Positions 33,676-42,956 are shown, counted from the stretch's first letter. The stretch: DNA of 64,000 bases from RH-AL1 sp965198715 (GCA_965198715.1 CBDAPV010000002.1:1364001-1428000), one strand, 5' to 3'. The notes: generated from the sequence alone by a model not told the origin. A program made the numbers and translations.

Positions 33676-36600
33676 GCGAGCCGCCCGAGCCGCTCCAGCT
33701 CGCGCAGGGCCGCGGCGTCGCGCGGCGTGACGTCGGAAAACTCCGGGTCCGAGCCGACGTCCGCCGCGATGCGCCAGGAGCGCGCGCATTTTCGACCCTC
33801 GGCCTTGCGGAAGACCACGGCCACGCCCGGCACATCGGACAGGCGGAAAGCGCCGTCCGGCCCCTCGCCCGCCTCAAGCCCGAAATCGGAGGTGATGCAG
33901 ACGTCGGCGAGATCGACCCCGCGCACGGCTCCGCGCAAGGCATCGGTGGCGAGAAAGACTGCCGGCGCCGCTTCAAGAGACGAGCCGATCTGCTTGTTCG
34001 TGCGAGCGATCTCGAGCGCGCCGGTGACGACCGCTCGCACGGCGCGGACCTGCTCCCACTTCGCGGCCAAGGCGTTGTCGCGCCAGGCGGCCGGCACGTC
34101 GGGAAAAGCTTCCAGGTGCACCGAGATGGCGTCGGGGTAGCGCGACAGCCACGCCTCTTCGGCGGTGAAGACGAGGATCGGCGCCAGCCACAGCGTCACG
34201 CAGCGGAAGATGTGCTCGATGGCGATCAGCGCGCCGCGGCGGCGCACGCTGGAGGGCGCGTCGCAGTAGAGCGCGTCCTTGCGGATGTCGAAGTAGAAGG
34301 CTGACAGCTCAGTGGCGAGGAAGGCCGAGAGGCGGGCGACCACGCGCTTGTAATCGAAGCGCGCGTAGGCCTCGCGCACTTCGCCGTCGAGCTCGGCGAG
34401 GCGGTGCAGCATGAGGCGCTCGAGTTCGGCCATCTCGGCCGGCTCGACCGCGAGGCCGGGCTCGTGGTGTCCGAGGGCGCCAAGCATCCAGCGCAGCGTG
34501 TTGCGCAGCTTCTTGTAGGTCTCGACGAAGGTCTTGAGGATTTCCGGGCCGATGCGCAGGTCGTCGGAATAGTCCGAGGCTGCCACCCACAATCGCAGGA
34601 TGTCGGCGCCACTGTCCTTGATGACGGTCTGCGGCGCGACGACGTTGCCGACGCTCTTCGACATCTTGCGGCCGTGCTCGTCGAGCACGAAGCCGTGGGT
34701 CAGCACGGCATCGTAGGGCGCCCGGCCCCGCGTGCCGCAGCTCTCCAGCAGCGAGGAGTGGAACCAGCCGCGATGCTGGTCGGAGCCTTCCAGGTACAGG
34801 ATCTCGTCTTGGCCGCCGTCGCGCAGCCGGTCGATGCCGGCAAGGCTAGGAAACTCTGCGGGATCTTCGAGAGTGAAGGCGTGGGTCGAGCCGGAGTCGA
34901 ACCACACATCCAGCACGTCGTCGACCTTGCGCCAGTCCTCGCCGGCCCGCTCGCCGAGGAAGCGCTCGCGGGCGCCCTCGGCGTACCAGGCGTCGGCGCC
35001 CTCTTGCGCGAAAGCCCGAAGGATGCGCGCGTTGACGGCGGCATCGACCAGCGGCCTATGCTCGGTATCGACGAAGATCGCGATCGGCACGCCCCAGGCG
35101 CGCTGGCGCGACACCACCCAGTCCGGCCGGTTGGCGATCATGCTCTTGATGCGGGTCTCGCCCGCCGCCGGCACCCAGCGGGTGCGCGCGATCTCGTCGA
35201 GAGCGATGCCGCGCAGAGTCGGTTGGTTGGATAACTCTATATCTGCGCCGCCGAGCAATTCGTCTTCCCGAGGATCCGTTAAGAAAGGCTGGTCCAGCGC
35301 GATGAACCATTGCGGCGTGTTGCGGAAGATCAGCGGCTTCTTCGAGCGCCACGAGTGCGGATACTGGTGCTTCAGCCGCCCGCGCGCGACGAGTGTGCCG
35401 GCTTCGACCAGCGCCCTGATGACCGCCTCGTTTGCGTCGCCCTTGTTACCCTTGTCGTCGAGCACACGGCGGCCGACGAAGCCCGGCGCATCCTGCGTGA
35501 GGAAGCCGTCGGCATCGACCGTGTAGGGGATGCGAGGGTCGATGCCGCGCTCTCGCAGCATGCGGTTCGAGGCCATCCAGATGTCGAAGTCGTCGCGCCC
35601 GTGCGAGGGCGCTGTGTGGACGAAACCGGTGCCGGTGTCGTCGGTGACGTGGTCGCCGTCGAGGAGCGGCACGTCGAAGCCGTAGCTCATCGCGGCGAGC
35701 GGATGGGCGGCGGTGAGACCACCGAGTTCGGCCCCGGCGACGGCACGGACCTTCTCGTAGGCTTCCACCTTGGCGGCCTTGAAGACGCTATCGGCGAGCG
35801 CGTCGGCGAGCAGGTAGGTCGCGCCGGCGGCGGCCCAATTCTGCTCCGGCGCGGCGGTCACGCGGTAGAGCCCGTAGGCGATGCGCGAGGAGAAGCAGAT
35901 GGCACGGTTGGCCGGCATGGTCCAAGGCGTGGTCGTGTAGATCACCACGCGGGCGGCCGCGAGGTCCCGCCTGGCGGCCTCCTCGTCGTACTGCACCACC
36001 GCTGCGGTGTTGCCGGCAGCGGCGTGCCGTACGCTGGATGTCGCCCGAATCGGGAACGCCACGAACACCGTGTCCGAGACATGGTCCTCGTATTCCACCT
36101 CGGCCTCGGCAAGCGCGGTCTTCTCGACCACACTCCACATCACCGGCTTGGAGCCGCGATAGAGCAGCCCGTTGGCGGCGAACTTCATGATCTCGCCGGC
36201 GATCGTCGCCTCGGCGGGGAAGCTCATCGTCTCGTAGGGGTGGGCCCAGTCGCCGCCGACGCCGAGGCGGATGAACTCCTCGCGCTGGATGTCGACCCAC
36301 TTACGCGCGAAGTCGCGGCACTGCCGGCGGAACTCCACCAGCGGCACGTCGTCTTTGTTGCGCCCCTTGGCGCGGTATTCCTCCTCGATCTTCCACTCGA
36401 TGGGCAGGCCGTGGCAGTCCCAGCCCGGCACGTATTCGGCATCCTTGCCGGCCATGCGCTGCGAGCGGGTGACGAGGTCCTTGAGGATCTTGTTGAGCGC
36501 GTGGCCGATATGGATGTTGCCGTTGGCGTAGGGCGGACCGTCGTGCAGCACGAACTTCGGCCTGCCCTGCCCCGCCGCGCGCATCTTGCCCTGCAGGTTG

Positions 36601-36734
36601 ATCTCGGCCCAGCGCGCGAGCAGCTCGGGCTCCTTCTTCGGCAGGCCGGCGCGCATCGGGAAGTCGGTCTTCGGCAGGAAGAGCGTCTTGGAGTAATCGA
36701 CGCCCGCCGGCGCCATCGTCTCGGGCTTGGTCAT
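33672..36734 (-). CDS. ileS: Isoleucyl-tRNA synthetase
   Basis: A 1020-residue class I synthetase. The HIGH motif is in NIHIGHALNKILKD near residue 65, KMSKS in GRKMSKSVGNVV near residue 650, and the CP1 editing domain (TTTPWTMPANRAI, GTGFVHTAPSHGRDD) is intact. At the C-terminus only one cysteine is near the usual zinc site, in line with alphaproteobacterial enzymes that lack the zinc finger. The start is the ATG at 36734 (MTKPETMAP), after AAGCAGG. Confidence 0.97.
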   Translation of the reverse strand: MTKPETMAPAGVDYSKTLFLPKTDFPMRAGLPKKEPELLARWAEINLQGKMRAAGQGRPKFVLHDGPPYANGNIHIGHALNKILKDLVTRSQRMAGKDAEYVPGWDCHGLPIEWKIEEEYRAKGRNKDDVPLVEFRRQCRDFARKWVDIQREEFIRLGVGGDWAHPYETMSFPAEATIAGEIMKFAANGLLYRGSKPVMWSVVEKTALAEAEVEYEDHVSDTVFVAFPIRATSSVRHAAAGNTAAVVQYDEEAARRDLAAARVVIYTTTPWTMPANRAICFSSRIAYGLYRVTAAPEQNWAAAGATYLLADALADSVFKAAKVEAYEKVRAVAGAELGGLTAAHPLAAMSYGFDVPLLDGDHVTDDTGTGFVHTAPSHGRDDFDIWMASNRMLRERGIDPRIPYTVDADGFLTQDAPGFVGRRVLDDKGNKGDANEAVIRALVEAGTLVARGRLKHQYPHSWRSKKPLIFRNTPQWFIALDQPFLTDPREDELLGGADIELSNQPTLRGIALDEIARTRWVPAAGETRIKSMIANRPDWVVSRQRAWGVPIAIFVDTEHRPLVDAAVNARILRAFAQEGADAWYAEGARERFLGERAGEDWRKVDDVLDVWFDSGSTHAFTLEDPAEFPSLAGIDRLRDGGQDEILYLEGSDQHRGWFHSSLLESCGTRGRAPYDAVLTHGFVLDEHGRKMSKSVGNVVAPQTVIKDSGADILRLWVAASDYSDDLRIGPEILKTFVETYKKLRNTLRWMLGALGHHEPGLAVEPAEMAELERLMLHRLAELDGEVREAYARFDYKRVVARLSAFLATELSAFYFDIRKDALYCDAPSSVRRRGALIAIEHIFRCVTLWLAPILVFTAEEAWLSRYPDAISVHLEAFPDVPAAWRDNALAAKWEQVRAVRAVVTGALEIARTNKQIGSSLEAAPAVFLATDALRGAVRGVDLADVCITSDFGLEAGEGPDGAFRLSDVPGVAVVFRKAEGRKCARSWRIAADVGSDPEFSDVTPRDAAALRELERLGRLA

Positions 36735-36760
36735 AGGCCTGCTTCTAAGGGAAGGTCTCA

Positions 36761-37179
36761 ATGGCGCAAAGTCGAACCGGACATGAAGGCGTCAGCTGGA
36801 AGATCTCCCTTCGCGTCCGGCACCCGAGCGCCGATCCTGCGACGTTCGACGAGGTCCTGGGGCTGACGCCGTTCCGCGCTTGGCGCTTCGGCGACGATCA
36901 CCAGACGCCGCGCGGGGCCGCCCTCGAAGGTCGTTTACCGACAGCTACGCGACCTATGAGCTCGCCGAGGGCCGCGGCAGCCTCGCCGCCGGCATCGAGC
37001 ACGTGCTCGACGAGATCGGCGCGCCGGCGCAGCGCCTCGTTGCACTGGGGGCGCAGCTCGAACTGTTCGTCGGCTGGTTCTTCCATGACCATGGCAACAC
37101 CGGCGACGTCTTCCCGCCGGCTCTGCTGGGAAGGCTGGCCGACATGCGTCTGGCCCTCTCCCTGGACCTTTACGGGTGA
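36761..37179 (+). pseudogene. DUF4279-like gene with a single-base frameshift
   Basis: The first frame gives SWKISLRVRHPSADPATFDE and GLTPFRAWRFGDDHQTPRG; the second, starting near 36931, gives SFTDSYATYELAEGRGSL and runs to LALSLDLYG. Joined, they form one continuous DUF4279-like protein of about 139 residues. The junction at about 36930 needs one extra base. Either the gene is broken or there is a base-call error here. The function of the family is unknown. It is divergent from ileS. Confidence 0.6.
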
Positions 37180-37185
37180 GCGCGC

Positions 37186-38028
37186 CTACAGCCGGCGCGC
37201 ACCGCGCCAGAGCGCCCACTGGCGCCGCCATTGCGGCAGCTCGACCGGCGTCGCAAACGGGTCCAGGCCCGGCGCCTCCATCCGGCGCAGGTAGGACTCG
37301 CAGAGCACCGCCGGGAGGCAGGCGGCCCGCGCCGCGCCGGCGCCGAGCAGGCTCTCGCGCATCTCGCGCAGGTGCAGGCGCGCGCGGGCGCGCAGCGTCT
37401 GCAGCACCAGTTCGAGGCCGGGCGAGTTGCGATGTGCCAGCACATCCTCCGGCACTAGCTGCTGACGCTCCAGCAGGTCGAGCGGCAGGAAGAGCTGGCC
37501 GCGCATCACCTGGTAGGGAAGGCCGCGCAGCAGACCGACGAGCCCGTAGGCGCGGCCGCCGGCATCGATGCAGGGCGGCGGCAGACGACCGGGCGCGAGT
37601 ACGCGGGCGATCGCCTCGAGCAGCACCGAGGTCGTATCGCGCAGGTAGTTCTCCAGCCCGGCCTCGTTCGGCATCGGGTCGTCGTAGAGGTCGAAGCTGC
37701 GCGCCTCGATCAGCGCCAGGAGGCGCCCTTTGTCCAGGTTGAAGCGCTGCACGGTGTCGAGCAGCGCCTGCGCCACGGGGTGGCCGGCGGACGCATCGTT
37801 GTCGAGGATGTCGCGCCAGAATTGGTAGCGGATCTCGCCAAGCGTCGGCTCGCTGACGAGCTCGCGCACGCGGGCGATCTCGAGGCCGAAGGCGAGGATC
37901 GCGTGGGCATGGGGGCGCGCCTCCGCCGGCCAGAACAGGCTCGCGAGCCAGAGATCGCGGTCGCCCTCGCGCACGATGTCGAAGCATTGGGCATAGGCTT
38001 TAGTGCGCGATTCGCTCGGCTTCTCCAT
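37186..38028 (-). CDS. Squalene/phytoene synthase-like protein (NDUFAF6 type)
   Basis: A 280-residue trans-isoprenyl-synthase-fold protein. CIDAGGRAYGLVGLLRGLPY and MRGQLFLPLDLL match the conserved end of the fold, but the paired DxxxD substrate motifs of true phytoene synthases are not evident. This resembles the NDUFAF6 branch, a mitochondrial complex I assembly factor. Its start overlaps the stop of the Mth938-like gene (TGATG). That partner is homologous to NDUFAF3, so a complex I assembly role is a reasonable inference. Confidence 0.75.
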   Translation of the reverse strand: MEKPSESRTKAYAQCFDIVREGDRDLWLASLFWPAEARPHAHAILAFGLEIARVRELVSEPTLGEIRYQFWRDILDNDASAGHPVAQALLDTVQRFNLDKGRLLALIEARSFDLYDDPMPNEAGLENYLRDTTSVLLEAIARVLAPGRLPPPCIDAGGRAYGLVGLLRGLPYQVMRGQLFLPLDLLERQQLVPEDVLAHRNSPGLELVLQTLRARARLHLREMRESLLGAGAARAACLPAVLCESYLRRMEAPGLDPFATPVELPQWRRQWALWRGARRL

Positions 38029-38408
38029 CACGCCACCGCGAGCAACGCGGCGGCGACGCGGCGCTTCTCGCCGAGCAAAATCGAGTAGGTGCGGGCGGCG
38101 GCGGCGGTGGCCATGGGCTCGGCGCGCAGCCCTGCGGCGCGCAGGGCGTCGCGAAGCTCGAAGAGCGGCAGCATGGCCGTGCCTGTGCCGATCAGCAGGT
38201 GGTCGATGGCGCCGCGCTCGTCGAGGACACGGGCGAAGGCGGCAGCGGTGAGACCATCGGGGGCAACCACGTCCCAGGCGTAGATCCCGGAGGGCAGAGC
38301 CAGGATCGAGCCGCGGTGCGACATTTCTCCGAACCGGAACCCGCCGGCGCCGTAGCCCTCGACGGCGTGCTGGCCCGGCAGGAAACCCGAGAGCGGCTCG
38401 ATGGCCAA
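38028..38408 (-). CDS. Mth938-like domain protein (NDUFAF3 homologue)
   Basis: A 126-residue single-domain protein. GFRFGEMSHRGSILALPSGI, the DHLLIGTGTAMLPL core and GLRAEPMATAAAARTYSILL are the marks of the Mth938/DUF498 fold. The human member NDUFAF3 assists complex I assembly. It begins just after the secF stop and is coupled to the phytoene-synthase-like gene, the usual alphaproteobacterial order. Confidence 0.85.
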   Translation of the reverse strand: MAIEPLSGFLPGQHAVEGYGAGGFRFGEMSHRGSILALPSGIYAWDVVAPDGLTAAAFARVLDERGAIDHLLIGTGTAMLPLFELRDALRAAGLRAEPMATAAAARTYSILLGEKRRVAAALLAVA

Positions 38409-38409
38409 C

Positions 38410-39387
38410 TCAGGCCGTGGCTTTCGCGGCCGCCTTGGCGCGGGCTTCCGCCGGGCTGGCCGAGTTCGGCGTGATCACCGGCTCGCCCATCTTCTCCGGA
38501 CGGAGGCCGAGGTAGATCAGCATCGGCGAGCAGATGAAGATCGACGAGTAGGTCGCCACGAAGATGCCAAACATCATGGCCAGCGAGAACGAACGGATCA
38601 CCTCGCCGCCGAAGACCACCAGCGAGACCAGCGCGAGGAACACAGTGGTGGCGGTCATGATGGTGCGCGGCAGCACTGCGTTGACCGAGATGTCGATGAG
38701 CTCGTTGGTCGAGATCTTGCGGTACTTGCGCATCATCTCGCGGATGCGGTCGAGCACCACCACCGTCTCGTTCAGGCTGTAGCCGACGATAGTCAGAATG
38801 GCTGCGATCGAGGTCGTGTTGAACTCGAGCTGAGTAATCGAGAAGAACCCTACTGTCAGCAACAGGTCATGCATCGTGGCGATGATGGCGCCGACGGCGA
38901 ACTGCCACTCGAAGCGGAACCAGAGGTAGCAGAGTACGGCCAGGATCGAGATCACCACGCCCAGCGCGCCGTACTGCACCAGCTCGCCCGAGACCGTGGG
39001 GCCGACGACCGAAGTCTGGCGCACGGTGTAGCCGGCGCCAATTGCTTTCGTGACGCGGGAGACCGCGCTCTCCTGCGCGGCGTCGCCACCCGGCTGAAGG
39101 CCGAAGCGTATGGCCACGTCGGCCGGCGATCCCAGACCCTGCACGCCGACGGGACCGACGTTCATCGTTTCGGTCTCGCGGCGCAGCGTGGCGAGGTCGG
39201 CCTTGCCCGAGGTGGCGCGAACCTGGATCAGGGTTCCCCCGGCGAAGTCGATGCCGAAGTTCATGCCGACGGTGAGGAACAGCACCACCGAGACAATCGA
39301 GAGAACGGCCGAGATCGGGTAACTCACGCGCCGGAAGCGCATGAAGCCGAACTTGGTATTTTCCGGCGCGAGGCGGAGGAGCTTCAT
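38410..39387 (-). CDS. secF: Protein translocase subunit SecF
   Basis: A 325-residue membrane protein of the SecDF complex, which uses the proton gradient to pull exported proteins. It has six membrane helices, the FGIDFAGGTLIQVR first periplasmic start and the YSLNETVVVLDRIREMMRK motif in the SecF/RND core. It lies 17 bases after secD. Confidence 0.97.
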   Translation of the reverse strand: MKLLRLAPENTKFGFMRFRRVSYPISAVLSIVSVVLFLTVGMNFGIDFAGGTLIQVRATSGKADLATLRRETETMNVGPVGVQGLGSPADVAIRFGLQPGGDAAQESAVSRVTKAIGAGYTVRQTSVVGPTVSGELVQYGALGVVISILAVLCYLWFRFEWQFAVGAIIATMHDLLLTVGFFSITQLEFNTTSIAAILTIVGYSLNETVVVLDRIREMMRKYRKISTNELIDISVNAVLPRTIMTATTVFLALVSLVVFGGEVIRSFSLAMMFGIFVATYSSIFICSPMLIYLGLRPEKMGEPVITPNSASPAEARAKAAAKATA

Positions 39388-39404
39388 TCAGATCACCTTG
39401 CCGA

Positions 39405-40994
39405 TCATATCGGCAGCTTCGTCGGCCGCTGGTAGCGGTACCAGACCGCGATCATCATGCGCGTCATGGTGACGGCAGTGACGATGGAGGTCAGGATACC
39501 CAGTCCCATCGAGACCGCGAAGCCTTTCACCGGGCCCGCGCCGATAAAATACAGGATCACTGCGGCGACGAACATGGTCACGTTGGAGTCGACGATGGTG
39601 GCAAAGGCGCGCTTGAAGCCGGCGTCGAGCGACTGGATGATGGAACGCCCGGCATGGTTCTCCTCGCGGATGCGCTCATAGATCAGCACGTTGGAATCCA
39701 CCGCCATGCCGATGGTCAGCACGATGCCGGCGATGCCGGGAAGCGTCAGCGTGGCGCCGAGCAGCACCAGTCCGGCGAAGATGAAGCTGATATGCACGGC
39801 GAGCGCGATGTTGGCGAAGATGCCGAATGTCCCGTAGGTGACGAGCATGTAGGCGAAAACAAGTCCCGCGCCGACGTAGGCGGCGAGCTTACCGGCGTTG
39901 ATCGAATCCTGCCCCAGGCCCGGCCCTACCGTCTGCTCCTCGATGATGGTCAGCTTGGCCGGCAGCGCGCCGGCGCGCAGCAGGATGGCGAGGTCGTTGG
40001 CCTGCTGCACCGTAAAGTTGCCGGTGATGATGCCGGCACCGCCGGAAATCGGCTCGTTGATGTTGGGCGCGGTGATGACCTTGTTGTCGAGCACGACCGC
40101 GAAACGCTTATTGACGTTCTCGCTGGTCACCTGCGCGAAACGCTGGCCACCGCGGATGTTGAACTGGAAGCTGACGTCGGGTCGTCCCTGCTGGTCGAAG
40201 GCCGGCTGGGCGTTCGTCAGGTCGGCGCCCTCGACCTGCACGCGCTTGTCGACCGGCAGCTTCTCCGAGGAGTCGTTCTGCTCAAGCATCTCGTATTCCG
40301 AGGGGCTCTCGGTTTGCTCGGCGACCATTCGGAACTCGAGCTTCGCGGTCTTGCCGAGGATGTCCTTGAGCCGCTGTGGATCCTGCAGACCGGGCACATC
40401 CACCGAGACGCGATCGTTGCCCTCGCGCTGGATCGAAGGCTCCGTGGTGCCCAGCGCGTCGACGCGCTTGCGGATGACTTCGATCGACTGCTCCACCGCG
40501 CGCCGCATCTTGTCGGTGATGCCGGCTTCCGTGACCGTCAGGCGGATCAAGCCGGAGCCGTTGTCCTGAAGATCGTAGGCGGCGCCTCCCGTCGAGCCGA
40601 GCACCGAAGCCGTGGGGCTGGCGAGGTCGCGGAGCTTGCCGCTGATCTTGGCGTCGTCGGCGGCATCGGCGAGACGGAATTGCACCCCGTCGGCCTGCGC
40701 CTGGATGCCGCCCGCCGCCGCGACCTTGGCGTCGCGCAGGATGCGGCGGACGTCGTCGCGCAGGTTGGCCACCATGGACTTCACGAGGTCGTCGCGATCC
40801 ACCTTCAAAAGGATGTGGGAGCCGCCCTGAAGGTCGAGGCCGAGCGTCAGCGTCTTGGGCTGAGCCCACGTCGGCAGAGCCTTGTCGAGCGAGGCGCGGG
40901 TCGTGGCAGACAACAGGCTCGGCACGACGACAAGCACCGCCACGACGATCATGGCGAGGATGGAGACGATCTTCCAGGTCGCGAAACGCAGCAT
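39405..40994 (-). CDS. secD: Protein translocase subunit SecD
   Basis: A 529-residue SecD with one N-terminal helix, a large periplasmic domain beginning LTLGLDLQGGSHILLKVD, and six-helix C-terminal membrane region with DSNVLIYERIREE and the IGAGPVKGFAVSMGLGI end. It is normal in length and linked to yajC upstream and secF downstream. Confidence 0.97.
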   Translation of the reverse strand: MLRFATWKIVSILAMIVVAVLVVVPSLLSATTRASLDKALPTWAQPKTLTLGLDLQGGSHILLKVDRDDLVKSMVANLRDDVRRILRDAKVAAAGGIQAQADGVQFRLADAADDAKISGKLRDLASPTASVLGSTGGAAYDLQDNGSGLIRLTVTEAGITDKMRRAVEQSIEVIRKRVDALGTTEPSIQREGNDRVSVDVPGLQDPQRLKDILGKTAKLEFRMVAEQTESPSEYEMLEQNDSSEKLPVDKRVQVEGADLTNAQPAFDQQGRPDVSFQFNIRGGQRFAQVTSENVNKRFAVVLDNKVITAPNINEPISGGAGIITGNFTVQQANDLAILLRAGALPAKLTIIEEQTVGPGLGQDSINAGKLAAYVGAGLVFAYMLVTYGTFGIFANIALAVHISFIFAGLVLLGATLTLPGIAGIVLTIGMAVDSNVLIYERIREENHAGRSIIQSLDAGFKRAFATIVDSNVTMFVAAVILYFIGAGPVKGFAVSMGLGILTSIVTAVTMTRMMIAVWYRYQRPTKLPI

Positions 40995-41048
40995 CGGTCT
41001 TTCAATCGGTCGAGACGAACCGGATCGCGGCTCGGGCGGGGCGTCGCC

Positions 41049-41390
41049 TCAGACGGCAACGTCCTTCACCGGTTCACCCTTGGCGCGGACCTCGGTCACC
41101 ATCGGCCTCGCCACGCGGATGCGTACGTTGGGCGCGATCTCGATCTCGATCTCGGTCGCCTCCGTCGCCTTGGTGACCTTGCCAATGATGCCGCCCGTGG
41201 TGACGACGGTATCGCCGCGCCGGATGTTCTTAATAAGGTCGGCTTGGTCCTTGGCGCGCCTCTGCTGCGGCCTGAGGATCAGGAAGTACATAATGACGAG
41301 CACGCCAGCGAACGGCACGAGCTGCAGGGCGATCCCCGAAGCGTCGGACGCGGCGCCGGCGGACTGGGCGAAGGCGGGCGTGATGAAGAT
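41049..41390 (-). CDS. yajC: Preprotein translocase subunit YajC, apparent ATC start
   Basis: A 113-residue single-helix membrane protein of the Sec holotranslocon. Membrane helix LQLVPFAGVLVIMYFLILRP is followed by QQRRAKDQADLIKNI and the VVTTGGIIGKVTK domain. Relatives begin MFITPAFAQ; here the codon in the Met position is ATC at 41390, with GGAG eight bases upstream. No ATG, GTG or TTG lies nearby in frame; the next upstream starts would add more than 40 Arg-rich residues. Either a rare start codon, or a base error, explains this. Confidence 0.88.
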   Translation of the reverse strand: MFITPAFAQSAGAASDASGIALQLVPFAGVLVIMYFLILRPQQRRAKDQADLIKNIRRGDTVVTTGGIIGKVTKATEATEIEIEIAPNVRIRVARPMVTEVRAKGEPVKDVAV

Positions 41391-41502
41391 GGTCGTGGCT
41401 CCGGCATGGAGAGGCCGCCCGCGGCGGTCGCGGCGGGTTATACCGGCAGGGCCGCAAAGGCAATGGGCGGCGGGGTCGCGTCGGGCATTGGGAGAGTGAG
41501 GT

Positions 41503-42123
41503 TTGGCTCTAGAGACCCGCGCGTGGGTTCGGCTGCCTTCGGGCAAGCGGCTCGACCTCCTGCATCCCACGCCCTTCGACTGGGATGACGGCGACCTCGC
41601 GATCGGTCTGGCGCGGACCTATCGCTGGGGTGGCCATTCCGCCTGGCCGCTGCCGCTGTCGGTCGCCCAGCACTCCTTGTCGGTGCTCGCCATGCACCGC
41701 CGGGCGGCGCGCGCCGCCAATCCGGCGGCGGAGCTTCGCGAGTTGCTGCACGACGCCGACGAGGGGCTGCTCGGCTTCGATTGCATCTCCGTCATCAAGC
41801 CTTTCCTCGGCGAGGCCTTTCGCGCGCTTACGATCGACCTGCAGCGAGCGGTCGCGATCCGATATCGCCTAGCTGCCTTCGATCCGGCCTCGCTCAAGGC
41901 GCACAAGCGCGCCGACCGTGTCGCTGCCGCCTCCGAAGCGGTCCACGTCGTCGGCTGGACGCGCGACGAGGTACGTCACACATTGCGCATCCCTTTCGAT
42001 CCGCTCCTCGCCGACCCGCTCTTTCCCGTCTACGGCGGCACGCCATGGGAGCCGTGGACTCCGGTGATGGCAGCGGAGCGTTTCCTCGCCGAGCTCGAGA
42101 CGCTCCGTCGGGCGCTTCCTTGA
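41503..42123 (+). CDS. HD-domain (YfbR-like) phosphohydrolase
   Basis: A 206-residue protein. The HD-type metal site is VAQHSLSV, then ELLHDADEGLLGF and HKRADRVAAASE, as in YfbR/5'-nucleotidase-like hydrolases. The start appears to be the TTG at 41503, with GGAGAG upstream; a GTG eight codons later is possible. It is divergent from yajC and followed by a phosphatase gene. The substrate is probably a nucleotide, by family only. Confidence 0.75.
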   Translation: MALETRAWVRLPSGKRLDLLHPTPFDWDDGDLAIGLARTYRWGGHSAWPLPLSVAQHSLSVLAMHRRAARAANPAAELRELLHDADEGLLGFDCISVIKPFLGEAFRALTIDLQRAVAIRYRLAAFDPASLKAHKRADRVAAASEAVHVVGWTRDEVRHTLRIPFDPLLADPLFPVYGGTPWEPWTPVMAAERFLAELETLRRALP

Positions 42124-42186
42124 AACGGCAGGCCGAGCTTGAAAGCGCGGACAGGCTGTGACACCTCTCCCACCAAGGAGCACGCC

Positions 42187-42711
42187 TTGTCCAGCATCCA
42201 CGTCTGCCCCCTGTCGCAGATCCCAGCTACGGTCCGCGCTAGCGGCGCGCGCAGCATGGTGACGCTCATCAGCGCCGGCACCGAGGTCGCGCGGCCTCAC
42301 GAGATCGACGAGGCACGCCACCTCTACGTCGCCATGTCGGACATCGTGCTGGCGATGGACGGCGAGATCCTTCCCGACGACAGCCACGTCGCCGAACTGT
42401 TCGAGTTCGTGCGTCGGTGGGACCGTTCAGCGCCTCTCATCATCCATTGCTACGCCGGCGTCAGCCGCTCGACGGCAGCGGCGTTCATCGCAGCATGTGT
42501 GCTCGACGAAACGCGCAGCGAGACGTCAATCGCCAATGAGATCCGCGCACTTTCCCCGACGGCAACGCCCAACGCCTTGATGGTGCAGATCGCCGATCGG
42601 CTGCTCGGCCGCGATGGCCGCATGGTCGACGCCGTGCGCTCTATCGGCCGCGGCGCCGAATGCCACGAGGGCGTGCCGTTCGCCATCGAGCTCGCCCGGA
42701 AGGCAGCGTGA
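42187..42711 (+). CDS. Dual-specificity/tyrosine protein phosphatase
   Basis: A 174-residue phosphatase with the P-loop HCYAGVSRST (HCxxGxSR) near residue 82 and a general-acid Asp candidate in the preceding segment. The TTG start at 42187 is preceded by AAGGAG at ideal distance. An in-frame ATG further upstream at 42139 lacks a ribosome site. Its stop overlaps xseB (GTGA), so phosphatase and exonuclease VII small subunit are coupled, a curious pair. Confidence 0.8.
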   Translation: MSSIHVCPLSQIPATVRASGARSMVTLISAGTEVARPHEIDEARHLYVAMSDIVLAMDGEILPDDSHVAELFEFVRRWDRSAPLIIHCYAGVSRSTAAAFIAACVLDETRSETSIANEIRALSPTATPNALMVQIADRLLGRDGRMVDAVRSIGRGAECHEGVPFAIELARKAA

Positions 42712-42956
42712 GCGAGCCGGCACCGGAGATTACGGGCCTCCCTTTCGAGGCGGCGATGAAGGAACTCGAGTCGATCGTCGATCGGCTGGAGAAAGGTCAG
42801 GTCGCGCTTGAGGAGTCGATCGCGATCTACGAGCGCGGCGAATTGCTGAAGACGCATTGCGATACGCTTCTCAAGAGCGCCGAGGCTCGGATCGAAAAAA
42901 TTACGTTGTCGCGGGACGGCCGTCCGACAGGCACCGTCCCGCTCGACGTCGGCTAG
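42708..42956 (+). CDS. xseB: Exodeoxyribonuclease VII small subunit
   Basis: An 82-residue protein: LPFEAAMKELESIVDRLEKG then ALEESIAIYERGELLKTHC, the two-helix hairpin that many copies of XseB form around XseA. GTG start, overlapping the preceding phosphatase stop. The large subunit xseA is not in the window. Confidence 0.93.
   Translation: MSEPAPEITGLPFEAAMKELESIVDRLEKGQVALEESIAIYERGELLKTHCDTLLKSAEARIEKITLSRDGRPTGTVPLDVG

Noticed and set aside
35310..36866. 518-codon plus-strand frame opposite ileS
   Set aside because: Antisense shadow of ileS, rich in His/Gly/Val/Arg with no domain.
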